Source: Cystobasidiopsis lactophilus
Taxonomy: Eukaryota > Basidiomycota > Agaricostilbomycetes > Agaricostilbales > Chionosphaeraceae
NCBI GenBank assembly: GCA_001599975.1
Contig: BCIO01000005.1
Span: 620,001 to 684,000 of the forward strand
Reading direction: 5' to 3'
Length of the DNA: 64,000 nt
The notes below the pieces were generated by a model, which saw only the letters and a list, made by a program, of their open reading frames with translations, did not search any database and was not told the origin of the DNA. Position 1 is the stretch's first letter, and the number at the start of each line of letters is the position of its first letter. Made by a program: the position numbers and the translations under genes. Positions 54,201 to 63,584 of this stretch are shown here, piece after piece.

Positions 54201-55569
54201 TTACTGGGGCAGACATTCGCATCAGCATGGTGAATGCTGAAAATGGAAGAAGCGCCAAGCTCACCTCCAAAGCGTTGGCACCGGTGACAATGTCGACCAA
54301 GTCGTTGGTGATCTGGGCTTGACGCATTCGGTTGAAGGACATTTGCAGCTTGCCCACTGTGGACGAAGATACGACTCGAAAATCAGGAAGCTGAAGGTTT
54401 TCGGTCCAGGCTCGACACCCACTCATTTCACCAGCGTTCTTAGAAGCATTGTCCATAGCATTTCGTCGAGCAGAAATCTGTGCGTTCGAAGGGGACCATC
54501 GTCAACAAGGGCCCGAACGGTGTCTGATCGGGAAAAGTAGGATGGACGCACCTCGGCGGCGTGGCCCTCAACGAGCGCGACGTAGATGGCGTTGGCAATG
54601 GCAAAGTCGGCCAGGTCGCCGACCATGCCGTCGTCCTCGACCTCGTAGGCGGCAAAGTTGGGCGCCTTGGTGAGCGCCTTGGAGTTGTACACCTCGAGCA
54701 CCTCGGCCTCGTATGCGATCTGTTCGTGGCAAAGATCATTCTTAGTCAGGACAAAGTCACGACTGGTGGGTAGGGGCAAGGACGAACGGCAGAGATGACC
54801 TTGTTGTAGATCACGTTGACCTTGTCAAACTCGACCTTGGACTCCTCGATCAGGCTGGCGACGGCGCAGGCGTCAAGGAAGGTGGGGACGGTCTTGCCGA
54901 TCTGGTTGAAGGTGAGGACCAGGCTGTTGGGGGTGGCGCGGGTGAGCTGGGCCTTGGACTTGTCGCCGAGGACGACGACGGAGGCCTGGTCCGCGTTGGC
55001 GCCGACCTCCTTGCGGAACTTCTTGGTGACGGAGGAGTGGATGCCGCCGCACAGGCCTCGGTCGGAGGAGGAGACGATCCACAGGATCTTTTCGGGGCCC
55101 GACGAGCTCTCCTCCTTGGAGGCGCCGGCAGCGTCAGCCTCGGTGAAGACCTGCGAGTTAGCGGCGCCGTAGCCCTTGGCGGCCCTCATCGCTTCCTGCG
55201 CCTTGCCCAACCGAGTCGTGGCGATCATCTTCATCCTGTGGGAGACACAAAGGATCGTGAGACCGACAAGATCTGGACGGGGCGAATTTGGACAACCCAC
55301 GACTTTGTGACCTTTTCGATATTGCGGACGCTGTAAGAAACCGGCGATCTTAGACAACTGCTTGCGTGTCTGTAGTGTGCAATGCCAGTCACTCACGACT
55401 TGAGCCGGTTCTCTGTTGGCGAGGCAGGCAATCTTGTGAGCAAAAGCGGAATCTGCAGCGAGGCAAGCAGCGAGGACCAACCCAGTTCTCGGAGCGTCGC
55501 CTGAGCGGCTGGCGTGGTCGAGAACGACCTCGCTGAGGCCACAGTGGCCACCCGGCGTGCTGCTAACAT
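54201..55569 (-). CDS. ATP3: mitochondrial ATP synthase gamma subunit
   Basis: Start 55569 (MLAARRVATVASARSFSTTP), an import presequence. Tiny exons encode the first helix: a 16-nt exon (55412-55397, NRLKS) and a 30-nt exon (55330-55301, VRNIEKVTK), then SMKMIATTRLGKAQEAMRAA. The central domain has ILWIVSSSDRGLCGGIHSSV, VVVLGDKSKAQLTR, LVLTFNQIGKTVPTFLDA; the C-terminal helix reads FAAYEVEDDG, ANAIYVALVEGHAAE, RRNAMDNASKNAGEM and QMSFNRMRQAQITNDLVDI. The protein is the rotating shaft of F1. The best end splices GANALE directly onto a TAA (54203-54201), leaving the stop codon as the whole last coding exon; reading through instead would add about 28 unrelated residues. Confidence 0.92.
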
Positions 55570-55924
55570 GGCTGGATGCACCACACAGCCGGCCGCCCTT
55601 TCCCAGGCTCAGCTCGCCTCTGAAAACGTAAACTTGTGGTCACAAAAAGCGTTTCTAAGCCGGGTCTCTAAGCGTTGCTGAGCGAGTCTTAGATGTACTA
55701 CAATCACTTTCGGATGTGTTGATGGTCAAATAAAGGACAAAGACGCAGTTGTGCATAACGCCACCAAGAGACTTCACCGAAGCTGGGCGGCGAATCACAG
55801 GGGTTCAAGCTTATAGGCGACTGGGTGCTCTCAATGGGTTTTTCACAACAGTTCATTCTTTGATGCATGGATACCAACATAACAACGGAAAGGGTTTCAC
55901 TGCAACCAACTGCCGCCACCCAAC
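55570..55924. other. intergenic, SSP4 3' end to ATP3 promoter
   Basis: About 355 bp. No coding sequence recognised. Confidence 0.35.
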
Positions 55925-56487
55925 TCAATGCATTTGCCGATGCCTCTTCCTGGAGCTGGGCTTCTTGACAATCTTAAAGCTCTTGATGCGAGTCTTTCAT
56001 ACCAAGAGCCATTCGGTCAGCATAGGCAGAAACAAAAGGCAGAAGTTGGGGACGCACCGGCTTGGACGTATCAACCGACTGACAGGTCCCCCAAATGCCA
56101 AGCGCGTCCCCATCGGCCGTCCAGAGCTTATCACCTACGCAGCTTTTGCCAGTGTAGACTTCGGTCTGCGGCATGGACAAACACAAGAAGCATCTTATTC
56201 AGTCGGCTCGCGATGGCCAAGTGAAGTCAGGGCTTGTGCTCACGTAGTAGCCTTTGTCAGGTAACATTCTGCAGCTTACCTGCACAACCGTGTCAGCTCG
56301 AAGGCGGGCAGAGCAAGAAAGGCTTGAAGCTCACGGAGTCGGGCGAGTCCGGCACGTCCCAGCAGCCCGGGTCTGGCGCGCCGTTGTATAGCGTGTCGCC
56401 CGTGCAACTAGTCTTGGAGAACGAAGTGAACGCCGTGGTCGAGGAGGCCAGCGCGGCCAAAGTAAGGAGGGTCGTCTGCAGCTTCAT
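55925..56487 (-). CDS. SSP4: small secreted cysteine protein
   Basis: Four exons, all phase 0: 56487-56335, 56279-56244 (36 nt), 56165-56058 and 55993-55925, 121 residues. A clear signal peptide (MKLQTTLLTLAALASSTTA) is followed by SKTSCTGDTLYN, PDPGCWDVPDSPDS, the 12-residue exon VSCRMLPDKGYY, then EVYTGKSCVGDKLWTADGD, IWGTCQSVDTSKP and a basic tail (IKSFKIVKKPSSRKRHRQ). Exon lengths and motifs match SSP5 closely (12-residue exon; LYxxxxCxGDxLxTADGD; SFKxVxKP), although other positions differ. Six cysteines in the mature part. Likely extracellular; no enzymatic motif. Candidate effector or surface protein. Confidence 0.75.
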
Positions 56488-57096
56488 TTGTTGGTGACTT
56501 TGGTGGAGTCGGCGAGCAAAGAACGTCAGAAACCGGCTCGAATCAGTACAGTAGGTGATGGTTGGAGATAAGAGGGGGGCAAGAGAACCATTTCGACAAG
56601 AGGAAAAAGTGCATTCTTGACACAAATCTCTCTGGGCCGGTTTCGAGAGGGGGACAGAGGGCGCCGCCTGATGCGACGTTCTTGGGGCATTCCGGGCGTC
56701 AATACTCGCTGATGGGTAAGTCACCAAGGGGACATTGCCAATCCAGATGGTGGATTTACAAAAATGGTGGCAAGCAAGGGCAGAACAGGCTGAACAGGCA
56801 ACGCAAGCCGAAAGCCGACACTCAGGCAAGCTCTGGATAACCAACGACCCGTCCTCAACGCACGAAATGCAGGATCAAAGTAATAACGCGATACCAGAGC
56901 GGGAGGGGAGGCAAGAATGGCTGGCGAGGATCAGCCCTCGAGGCGCCGAATTCAACTTGGGTGGCAAATCGGCGGATTCCGAACATATGGTGGCTGGACG
57001 TGTTTTGGCATTTACTGGGTAGCTACAAGGTTCATTTCCATTAACTGACTAGGTGCTATCATCTCGTGAAAGAAAGGCCCGCAATGCCTCCAGGAA
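56488..57096. promoter_or_regulatory. intergenic between SSP4 and SSP5
   Basis: About 610 bp, promoter of SSP4 and 3' region of SSP5. No coding sequence recognised on either strand. Confidence 0.4.
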
Positions 57097-57698
57097 TCAA
57101 AGGTGACCGCCTGCCCAGCACTTGCCACTCTTGCCGCCGGCGAAGTTGTCGAGCCAAGCTCTGGCTTTGGGAGGAAGCATCTTGGGCTTGGGAACGACCT
57201 TGAAGCTCAAAATGTAGGGCTTTGGAGCGGGTTGACTTTAGAGACTTCCTTGGCTCGAAAGAATGGAAGACGACACTCACGGAGGACCAAGTGTTGGACG
57301 GAGAGAGGCAGGACCCCCAAGAGCTCCGAGAATCGCCATCAGCCGTGATAAGAAGGTCTCCGGTACAGGCTGCATCAGAGTAAAGCTCGATCTGCGCGAA
57401 CGAGGAGACCGCCTTCAGAGAGCGAACGGCAAGGAAGCTGGAGTCCTCACGTAGTCGCCCGTAGAAGGATAAGGTCTGGCACTGGCCTGCAGCATGGGGA
57501 GACCATGGGTCAGCCCCAGTGAAAGGCATTTAGACGGAAGGTATGCCTCACCGAGGCAGGGATGTCATAACAGCCTGGCCCCGGGCCTTCAGCGAAGACT
57601 ATGACACCATAGCAATCTTCTGCATCATAAGAAACCAGAGACAATGCAGGAAGGGCTAGTCGCGTCAATGCGAAAAGGGCAACAAGGAAAAGCTTCAT
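57097..57698 (-). CDS. SSP5: small secreted cysteine protein, paralogue of SSP4
   Basis: Four phase-0 exons: 57698-57552, 57486-57451 (36 nt), 57391-57281 and 57219-57097, 138 residues. Signal peptide MKLFLVALFALTRLALPALS, then DAEDCYGVIVFAEG, PGPGCYDIPAS, the 12-residue exon ASARPYPSTGDY, then IELYSDAACTGDLLITADGD, SSWGSCLSPSNTW and the basic tail (PYILSFKVVPKPKMLPPKA, AGGKSGKCWAGGHL). The last acceptor (CTCCAAAG|CCC) was chosen because it alone restores the SFKVVPKP motif shared with SSP4; an upstream AG would give an unrelated tail. Probably secreted; function unknown. Confidence 0.74.
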
Positions 57699-58100
57699 CT
57701 GAGGCGCTGAGTAAACGGGCAGCGGGAGTCAAGTCGTGGTCGAAACGTTGAAATCAAAGCGAACAGAGCCCAAGTGGTGAAGGTAGAGAAAGAAGCGCGA
57801 GGTTGCTGCATGAACTTCAGAAAGAACATTCTTGAAACGCTGGGATGGCTACCTCGAATACAAGTTGGCGTGGTGTTGCTTTGAGCAAGGGACTCGACCA
57901 TGAACTGGATTCGAGGCGTATTACACAGGCAAGTAAAGGCGCGGAGCAAGCAGACGACAACAGATGAGAGCCGGCCCAATAACGCGCAGACTTGCACGAC
58001 GGCATGACCGCCTTGCGATGCTCAGCATCCGCCACCGCCACCTTAAAGACCGTGCCTTTTCAGGCCAGAAGAGCGCGTAGGAGTATGAACGACTGACCTC
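57699..58100. promoter_or_regulatory. promoter region of SSP5
   Basis: About 400 bp. No supported coding sequence. Confidence 0.35.
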
Positions 58101-58597
58101 CGTCACCACCCCCGCCACTAAAACCGCCGTCTGAAGAACAAGTCAGCTTCCGCGACCTGTTTCGACAAAGATATAGAGCGCACGACCACCTAAGGCGATA
58201 AATCGAGTTGAATCAGTTCTGTCCTCTGCAAGCGAAATCGGATTGTCCCACCATGCCCGCCAAAGCCTCCATGGCCTCCATGGCCTCCGTGGCCTACGCG
58301 GTGAGCCACGTGAGTGCATCGAACCTTAACGGGACAGAGGGAGAGCCCACCTCCGTCTCCGAAAGAGCCAAAGAAACCGCCAGGAAACATGCCGGCCCCT
58401 TTAGCATCCGCTCTCACATCCTTGATCAAGACCTGGCGCCCCGTCGACGCCTGCAGCCTGTCGGCTAGCTCCTGGGTAGTCATCGGCTTGACCTCGGGCT
58501 TCGCTGCTTTGTTGGATTTGCCCTTGAACCATTTCCCGAAGAACGTCTTCTTGCTACTGGTGCTCTGGATAGCTCCCTTTTCTGGTGCGTCTTGCAT
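58101..58597 (-). CDS. glycine/histidine-rich small protein with basic N-terminus
   Basis: Start 58597 (MQDAPEKGAIQSTSSKKTF). Exon 1 (58597-58351) is lysine-rich (FFGKWFKGKSNKAAKPEVK) with a folded-looking helix (MTTQELADRLQASTGRQVL, IKDVRADAKG) and ends GGFFGSFGDGG. A second exon is a run of HGG units made of near-perfect 9-bp repeats (around 58262-58296). A third Gly-rich piece (GGFSGGGGDGG) follows near 58120. The exact 3' end is unclear because several acceptors fit. No signal peptide. Function unknown. Confidence 0.5.
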
Positions 58598-59065
58598 CGC
58601 GGGAGATTGCGGTTGGACAGTGATTGCGCGCAGTGGCAGTCGAGAGAGGATATCCGCGTTCTCGTCGTCCGCAGCTGAAAGTAGTTTCGCAGATCTCTAC
58701 GGGATGCCGTTGAGATTGCGCGCGGTCTGCTTGAAGATGGGCCCTGGCCCAGCGAAATCCCCCACCAGGCAGTGTCATCCCGCGAGGCATTATTATTTCA
58801 ACAGCTGCAGGGCATCAGGGCATCCAGAAAAAAGGACCGCCAAAAAGGCCGGTTCGCCGAAGGCGCTTTCCGGTGCAGGCTCTTGGAGGATGAGAGAGCG
58901 CTCGTCCGCGTCCCCAAAGTGGAAGCGCCCCGTGGCATTTGCAACACAGCGTCGAGAACATAGAAAGCATGCAGAGTTCATAAGTGTGAAACCCATTGGT
59001 CAGAGGTCCAAAAAGCGGGAGCCGGTCGAAGCTCTCCAAAAAGCGCGTCTTTCTCCCAGGCAACG
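58598..59065. promoter_or_regulatory. divergent intergenic region, glycine-rich gene / USE1
   Basis: About 470 bp between divergent starts. Open frames exist on both strands but none shows family support. Confidence 0.35.
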
Positions 59066-59982
59066 ATGAATCACGACGCAATCAACTTGACCAGGCTTAC
59101 AGCGCGGCTAGAGGAGGCGCCGCCACCCGCAGACTACCTCAGCTTCCTCAAGCTCGAAGCTGTGCGATTGAAGTCTCCCCTTTTGACGTGTCGTTGCTGA
59201 TGTTTGTCTCCAATCGCTCTGCTTCACACAGAACTACAAGAATGCCTTGAAGCTACTCGAGCACGTCCAGGCGACGAACTACAACTCGTGCGCTTGCCCA
59301 AGCCTCCTCGAATTTAGAGCAGACGCTGAAACTCGATGCGAGCTCAGGGTCCCAGGCATCCAGCGCCGCTTGGAGGCTCTGAAAGCCAAGATCGATGCTC
59401 AAAAACCTGTGAGTGCCATTCCCGCGACCTCTTGGCAAGGAGGAAAGCGCTCAAGAAGTGCACCCGAAGCCGGAGCCGCCGCTGACAACTCGACCCCGAT
59501 TGGATTTGCCAAAGGTCGATGTGCCTGAAGAGCCACCTGCTGTCGGAGAAAGCTCAGATGCGGCAAGGAAAGAGGACGACTATGCTGACCGGCCCCTCAA
59601 CCTCGACCCTCTCCCGCAAGACTCGGACCGACCCAAGAAGGCGCTCGCTCCGGTGTCGAACAAGGGCGAAACGAAGGAGATTGGCTCGCTCTTGCAACAT
59701 CACCGCGAAATGCAAGACTCGCTGACGTCGGACCTGACCGCGATGGCCACCCAGCTCAAGCTCAATTCGATCCACTTCCAATCCTCGTTAAGCAAAGACA
59801 AGGAAACGATGGAGCTGGTGGAAGAAAAAATGGGAGGCAACCTGGACGTGATGGTCAAAGAGCGCGGGCGGCTGGGCGCGGTGCAGAAGAAGGGAGGATG
59901 GACAACATGCTACATCATCATGGCAGTGGCGATGGTCCTGGTCGCCTGGTTCTTCATGTTCGCGCTGATTCGCATCACTTGA
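59066..59982 (+). CDS. USE1: ER SNARE Use1
   Basis: Start 59066 (MNHDAINLTRLTARLEEAP). Exon 1 ends LSFLKLEA, exon 2 begins NYKNALKLLEH. A variable middle region (IQRRLEALKAKIDAQKP) is joined by a very short intron (about 31-34 nt, donor CCT|GTGAGT near 59410) to PKPEPPLTTRPRLDLPKVD. The C-terminal SNARE helix is clear: EIGSLLQHHREMQDSLTSDL, MATQLKLNSIHFQSSLSKD, METVEE-like ELVEEKMGGNLDVMVKERG, followed by a membrane anchor (CYIIMAVAMVLVAWFFMFAL). Use1 is the Q-SNARE for Golgi-to-ER retrograde fusion with Sec20 and Ufe1. Stop TGA 59980-59982. Part of the middle region is repeated twice downstream. Confidence 0.85.
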
Positions 59983-60122
59983 ATGGCTGTACTGGCCGTG
60001 CTTTGCCATTTTCGTGAGTCCGCGGGCGCTCGCTAAAAGAGAATCGAGGTTAATGGTTTCAAAGCCAGTTCACACTGTTCATCATCGAGCGCGGTCCAAC
60101 ATGTTCGAGATAAACGGGTGGA

Positions 60123-60403
60123 GATCTTTGAGCTGATCCAGGGACGAACTGCACTTCGTACGTCTGCCAAAGCCCGGCCCCTTCGAGCCAGGGGCTGGAA
60201 CTTTAAGGTCGCTACAAGATCCCAGGCATCCGGTGCCGCTTGGAGGCTACCAAGATTGATGCACAAATACCTGCGAGTGCCATTTTAACGACCTCCTCAG
60301 GAGGAAGGCTCCTCAGGAGGAAGGCGCTCAAGTCACCCAAAGCCGGAGCCGCCTCTAACGACTCCGACCCCGGTTGGATTTGCCAAAGGTCGAGGTGCAG
60401 CTT
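60123..60403 (+). pseudogene. broken copy of the USE1 middle segment (copy 2)
   Basis: Matches USE1 from about 59256 to 59515: gagctgatccagggacgaact, then tcccaggcatcc.g.gccgcttggaggct, gattgatgcacaaa, agtgccatt..a.cgacctc, gccggagccgcc, and ggatttgccaaaggtcgaggtg. It lacks frame continuity and contains an internal 15-bp tandem repeat (ctcaggaggaaggct, 60297-60325). Intronic bases are kept, so it is a DNA-level copy. It abuts the unrecognised gene at 60476-61492. Confidence 0.8.
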
Positions 60404-60475
60404 GGGCAGAACCTGTACGTGCAATGGGTCCACGAGAACCACAACTTCGAGCTGGCCGCCGTTGCCACTGACATC

Positions 60476-61492
60476 ATGCTTCATCCAGCAACGACGATGA
60501 AGTTCTTCGACAGATTGGCCGTTCGGAAGACTGGCGCGGTATCTGGTGCTGGTGAAAGCGCCATGCCGGTCGACCTGTTCGAAAGGTCCGACGTGGCTTT
60601 GAAAGCCCTTGCAGAGATGGCGCAAGTTCTGAAGGTCATCGTTGCGCGACTTTTCGAAGAGAATGCGAAAGACGTAGGTGTTTTTAGCTTGCTTTGACCT
60701 CTGAATGAAGCTGAACGCATGCCACTATACGAGCAGAAACAAACCTGCTCTTCGCTGCAAGATTTCGCCAACGAGTTCTGCCCAGACTCCGCGGTGGCGC
60801 ACTGGAAAATCCAGGCACTTCGTCGCCGAATCGCAATCGTCGACGCTTTTATGCAGGACGTCGATACGGAATCAGATTTCTCCAACGAACTCAGACTCGC
60901 CCGTCAATTACCACTTTTGAGCGACCACCAACACAGCGCTTACATCAAGGTCGCGCAACGCTACACGCACACTCTCACTATGCGCTTCATCCTCCAAAGA
61001 CTCTTTGACCTTTCAAAAGAAGAAAGGGCTGCTTCATTCAGTGACGGACTGAGGATAGACTGTGCGTGGTCTTGATCTCTTCCTCCTAGACTTGACTCAA
61101 ACCGTCGAGTTGCAGCACTTTTGGCTATTTTTGATACGGCCGTTGTCTTACACAGCAGTGGAGCTCGTTGGGTCAATAAGAGGTCTCTCGAAGGTTTAGC
61201 GGAAGAGGTAAGCATTGTGGTTGCTGGTTGGTACGCCCAAACAAAGATCTAACTCTGGCGCAGATCAAGTACGAGCTCTATGCACAAGCCGATCGCTATC
61301 AATCGTCTCGGCCCTTCCCAGCTCGAAAGGTTGCTCGAAAGCTTGTGGCTCGAAAAGGGCAGCTTCGGAGTTCGTCATGACCAATTCATGAAACTAGATT
61401 CTGCCTGCTCCTCTCTGCTCTTCCAGAAGTTGGAGCTGGTCCAGGGGACGAACTACAACGCGTGCACTTGCCCCAGCCTCCTCAAATTATAA
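60476..61492 (+). CDS. unrecognised helical protein lying between two USE1-segment copies
   Basis: Exons join in phase: MLHPATTMKFFDRLAVRKTG, DVALKALAEMAQVLKVIVA, ARLFEENAKDVAERMPLYEQ, NEFCPDSAVAHWKIQALRRR, FILQRLFDLSKEERAASF, SLLAIFDTAVVLHSSGARWV, IKYELYAQADRYQSSRPF. The last residues (LVQGTNYNACTCPSLLKL, TAA 61490-61492) are encoded by the third USE1-segment copy and match USE1's HVQATNYNSCACPSLLEF, so the gene has captured part of that copy as its 3' coding end. The start is uncertain: the frame is open upstream into copy 2. One intron would be only 33 nt. No family recognised; no signal peptide. Confidence 0.5.
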
Positions 61493-61686
61493 AGCAGACG
61501 CTGAAAGTTCGAGGTCGCTGCAGGGTCCTGGGCATCCAGCGCCGCTTGGAAGCTCCTAATACCAAGCTTGATGCTAAAAAAAGCCTGTGAGTGCCATTCC
61601 AGCGACCTCTTGACAAGTTGGAAAGCGCTTAACAAGTCCACTAAAGCCGAAGCCGCCGCTGCCAACTCGACCCGATTCTTTGTTCC
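61424..61686 (+). pseudogene. broken copy of the USE1 middle segment (copy 3)
   Basis: Closer to the parent than copy 2: gagctggtccaggggacgaa, ctacaacgcgtgcacttgcc, gcagacgctgaaagttcgag, gcatccagcgccgcttggaa, cctgtgagtgccattccagc, gacctcttgacaag, gccgccgctgccaactcgac. The USE1 intron donor and intron body are kept. It has in-frame stops (for example in the SLL..L stretch at 61490, used as the stop of the upstream gene). Not a functional USE1. Confidence 0.85.
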
Positions 61687-61862
61687 CGTTCTGAGTCTGG
61701 TTGTTTGGAAGGAAATCTGCCGCAATGGCTAGCGGTGGCAGCACACCTCCATGGGCAGGCCTCGACGAGATGCGGTGCCAGTCGCGAACGCGCGCCTCGT
61801 TCAAATTTCATTCAGCGACCTTCGGATCCGTGTTTCTCTTTCTGTTGCCACCTCTTGCTCAG

Positions 61863-62786
61863 ATGGCATCTCGCGATTCCAGCGAGATCCTCTCGTCCTC
61901 ACCTCTTCCTGAAGAGAGCACTGCCGCCGGGATGAAGCGGAAGGTAGCTCCCTCGCCGGAACTCGAAGCAGAGCCTGCTTCCAAGCGGGTGGACCTTGGG
62001 CCATCTTCAGGAAGACCTTTGGCGACTGCACCTTCGGTAAGGTTTCCTTCCATTATATTTTAGGTTCCAAATTTAAGTCCCGCGGCCCGCTCAAGCAGCG
62101 TGTGGCGGACATTTCGCCTCCCGTGGGGTTTTCGTCTAGGGCAACTTTCTCAATCCGGGAACCAGACGACTTCGATGAGGGTGATCAAGCTGACAGAGCG
62201 GACCTAGTGCGTCGTAGCGCTTTGCGCCCCATTTTCAGGCGGAGGGCTAACTTTGTTCCGCGTCGCTCAATCAGTACATGCGCAAGATCGAAGAAATGCT
62301 CAAGGATCTGGGAAGAGACAACCTGGAAGAGCTGCTTCGGTCCAAAGAGGTGGCCATTCTGACAGACGCCACCGATAGCGACCTGATCAAGGATTTCACT
62401 TCCCACTGCGACGGCACCAAAGAAGAGGTGTTTATGGTCCATCGCATGTGGCTGAGCGCCCACTCCAATGTTGTCGAAGAGCAAGGAGAAGGACGTCAGG
62501 ATGCTCCCGCAGCTGGCATTCAGGTGAGAATTCTTGTCTGTGCCTGACCCGACTGAATGGCTGAGGATGAACCCAGGCGAATCTGAACACGATCCGGACT
62601 ATGGTTGACACCTTGACCAGCACCTACCTGCTCGAGCTTCAGCGGGGCTTCGGCTGCTTCGGCGGGACGACGAATGAGGAAAGGGCCGCTCGGATCATCG
62701 CCGCTTGCCAGGGGACGGAACAAGATATGGCCACGGTCAAGAGCGTCTACGAGATGTGTGCCTACAATCGCGATGGCGCTAATTGA
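61863..62786 (+). CDS. unrecognised nuclear-type protein
   Basis: Start MASRDSSEILSSSPLPEES at 61863, with a likely nuclear signal (AAGMKRKVAPSPE, PASKRVDL). Joins are phase 0: RPLATAPS|SRGPLKQRVADIS, then FSIREPDDFDEGDQADRADL|YMRKIEEMLKDLGRDN, then SKEVAILTDATDSDLI, HRMWLSAHSN, AAGIQ|ANLNTIRTMVDTLT and STYLLELQRGFGCFGG, ending VYEMCAYNRDGAN with TGA 62784-62786. About 250 residues, helical, no known domain. Introns have GTAAGG/AAG, GTGCGT/CAG and GTGAGA/CAG ends. Confidence 0.55.
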
Positions 62787-63584
62787 GGCCTCAGATTGCC
62801 GATCGAGTTCGGTGGTTCAAGATTGTATTTGGCAGCACTCAAGGTGATGCTCGCCTTGATGTCTTATGATGTGCATAGAAGTCAGTAGAGTGGTCGATGC
62901 TTTTGTAGACATCGTTGCAAGAACGCAACCACTGATGGCCTTCCATCCCGCCACTCGCCAGGGCCCAGTGCTCGCCACCCGATTTTCCAATGTCGCCTCC
63001 GTCCTTGTCCCCTGCACATCTAACCTCCTGTTTTCTGCCAGGAGCAAGCTCAGTACCATTCACGTTCTGAGCTGGTCAAAGTCCTCTGTTCTCCCAATGC
63101 GACGAGAGTGATTCTGGACCAAGCTTGATGCTTCTGACGTGTCTCTGCTCCTTCTTGCTCTTGGAAACAGCGTGGCTGCGCCTCGTGTGCGTAAGACCGT
63201 TCACGTACCGAGAGTCAGATGTCATGCTGCAAAGTGTGGACAGCGTGTCTCGGAAAGGCAGACGAGCAATTGGTGGACCGAATATGTTCAAACATTTGCG
63301 CTGACAAAGTCCCTTTGTCCTATGAGCCCGCTTTTCATGATATTCGCACTTTTCGGCCGTTTTCTGAATGTCGGAGGCTGCTGTTCGATGGCTTTCCCAA
63401 GTACAAGCTTGGTGCAGACATCGTCTTTTGCCCTCGCTCGCAGACCTTGTCTTTCACCACCTCCCATGGAATTGCGCGCTCTTTCGATTCTCACTCTTTA
63501 AGAAGGACGCAATCTTTTCGCCTATTTTCCACCCAAGCATTCCCCGGGGTTGAGTCTACCGAACGAACGCTCTCGTACCCTGAC
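62787..63584. other. unresolved region
   Basis: About 800 bp. A signal-peptide-like start (MLLTCLCSFLLLETAWLRL, ATG at 63128) is followed by a donor, and a long open frame (about 63219-63560, with ADIVFCPRSQTLSFTTSHG) looks partly coding, but I could not join them in phase. It may hold a small secreted gene or a decayed one. Confidence 0.3.
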
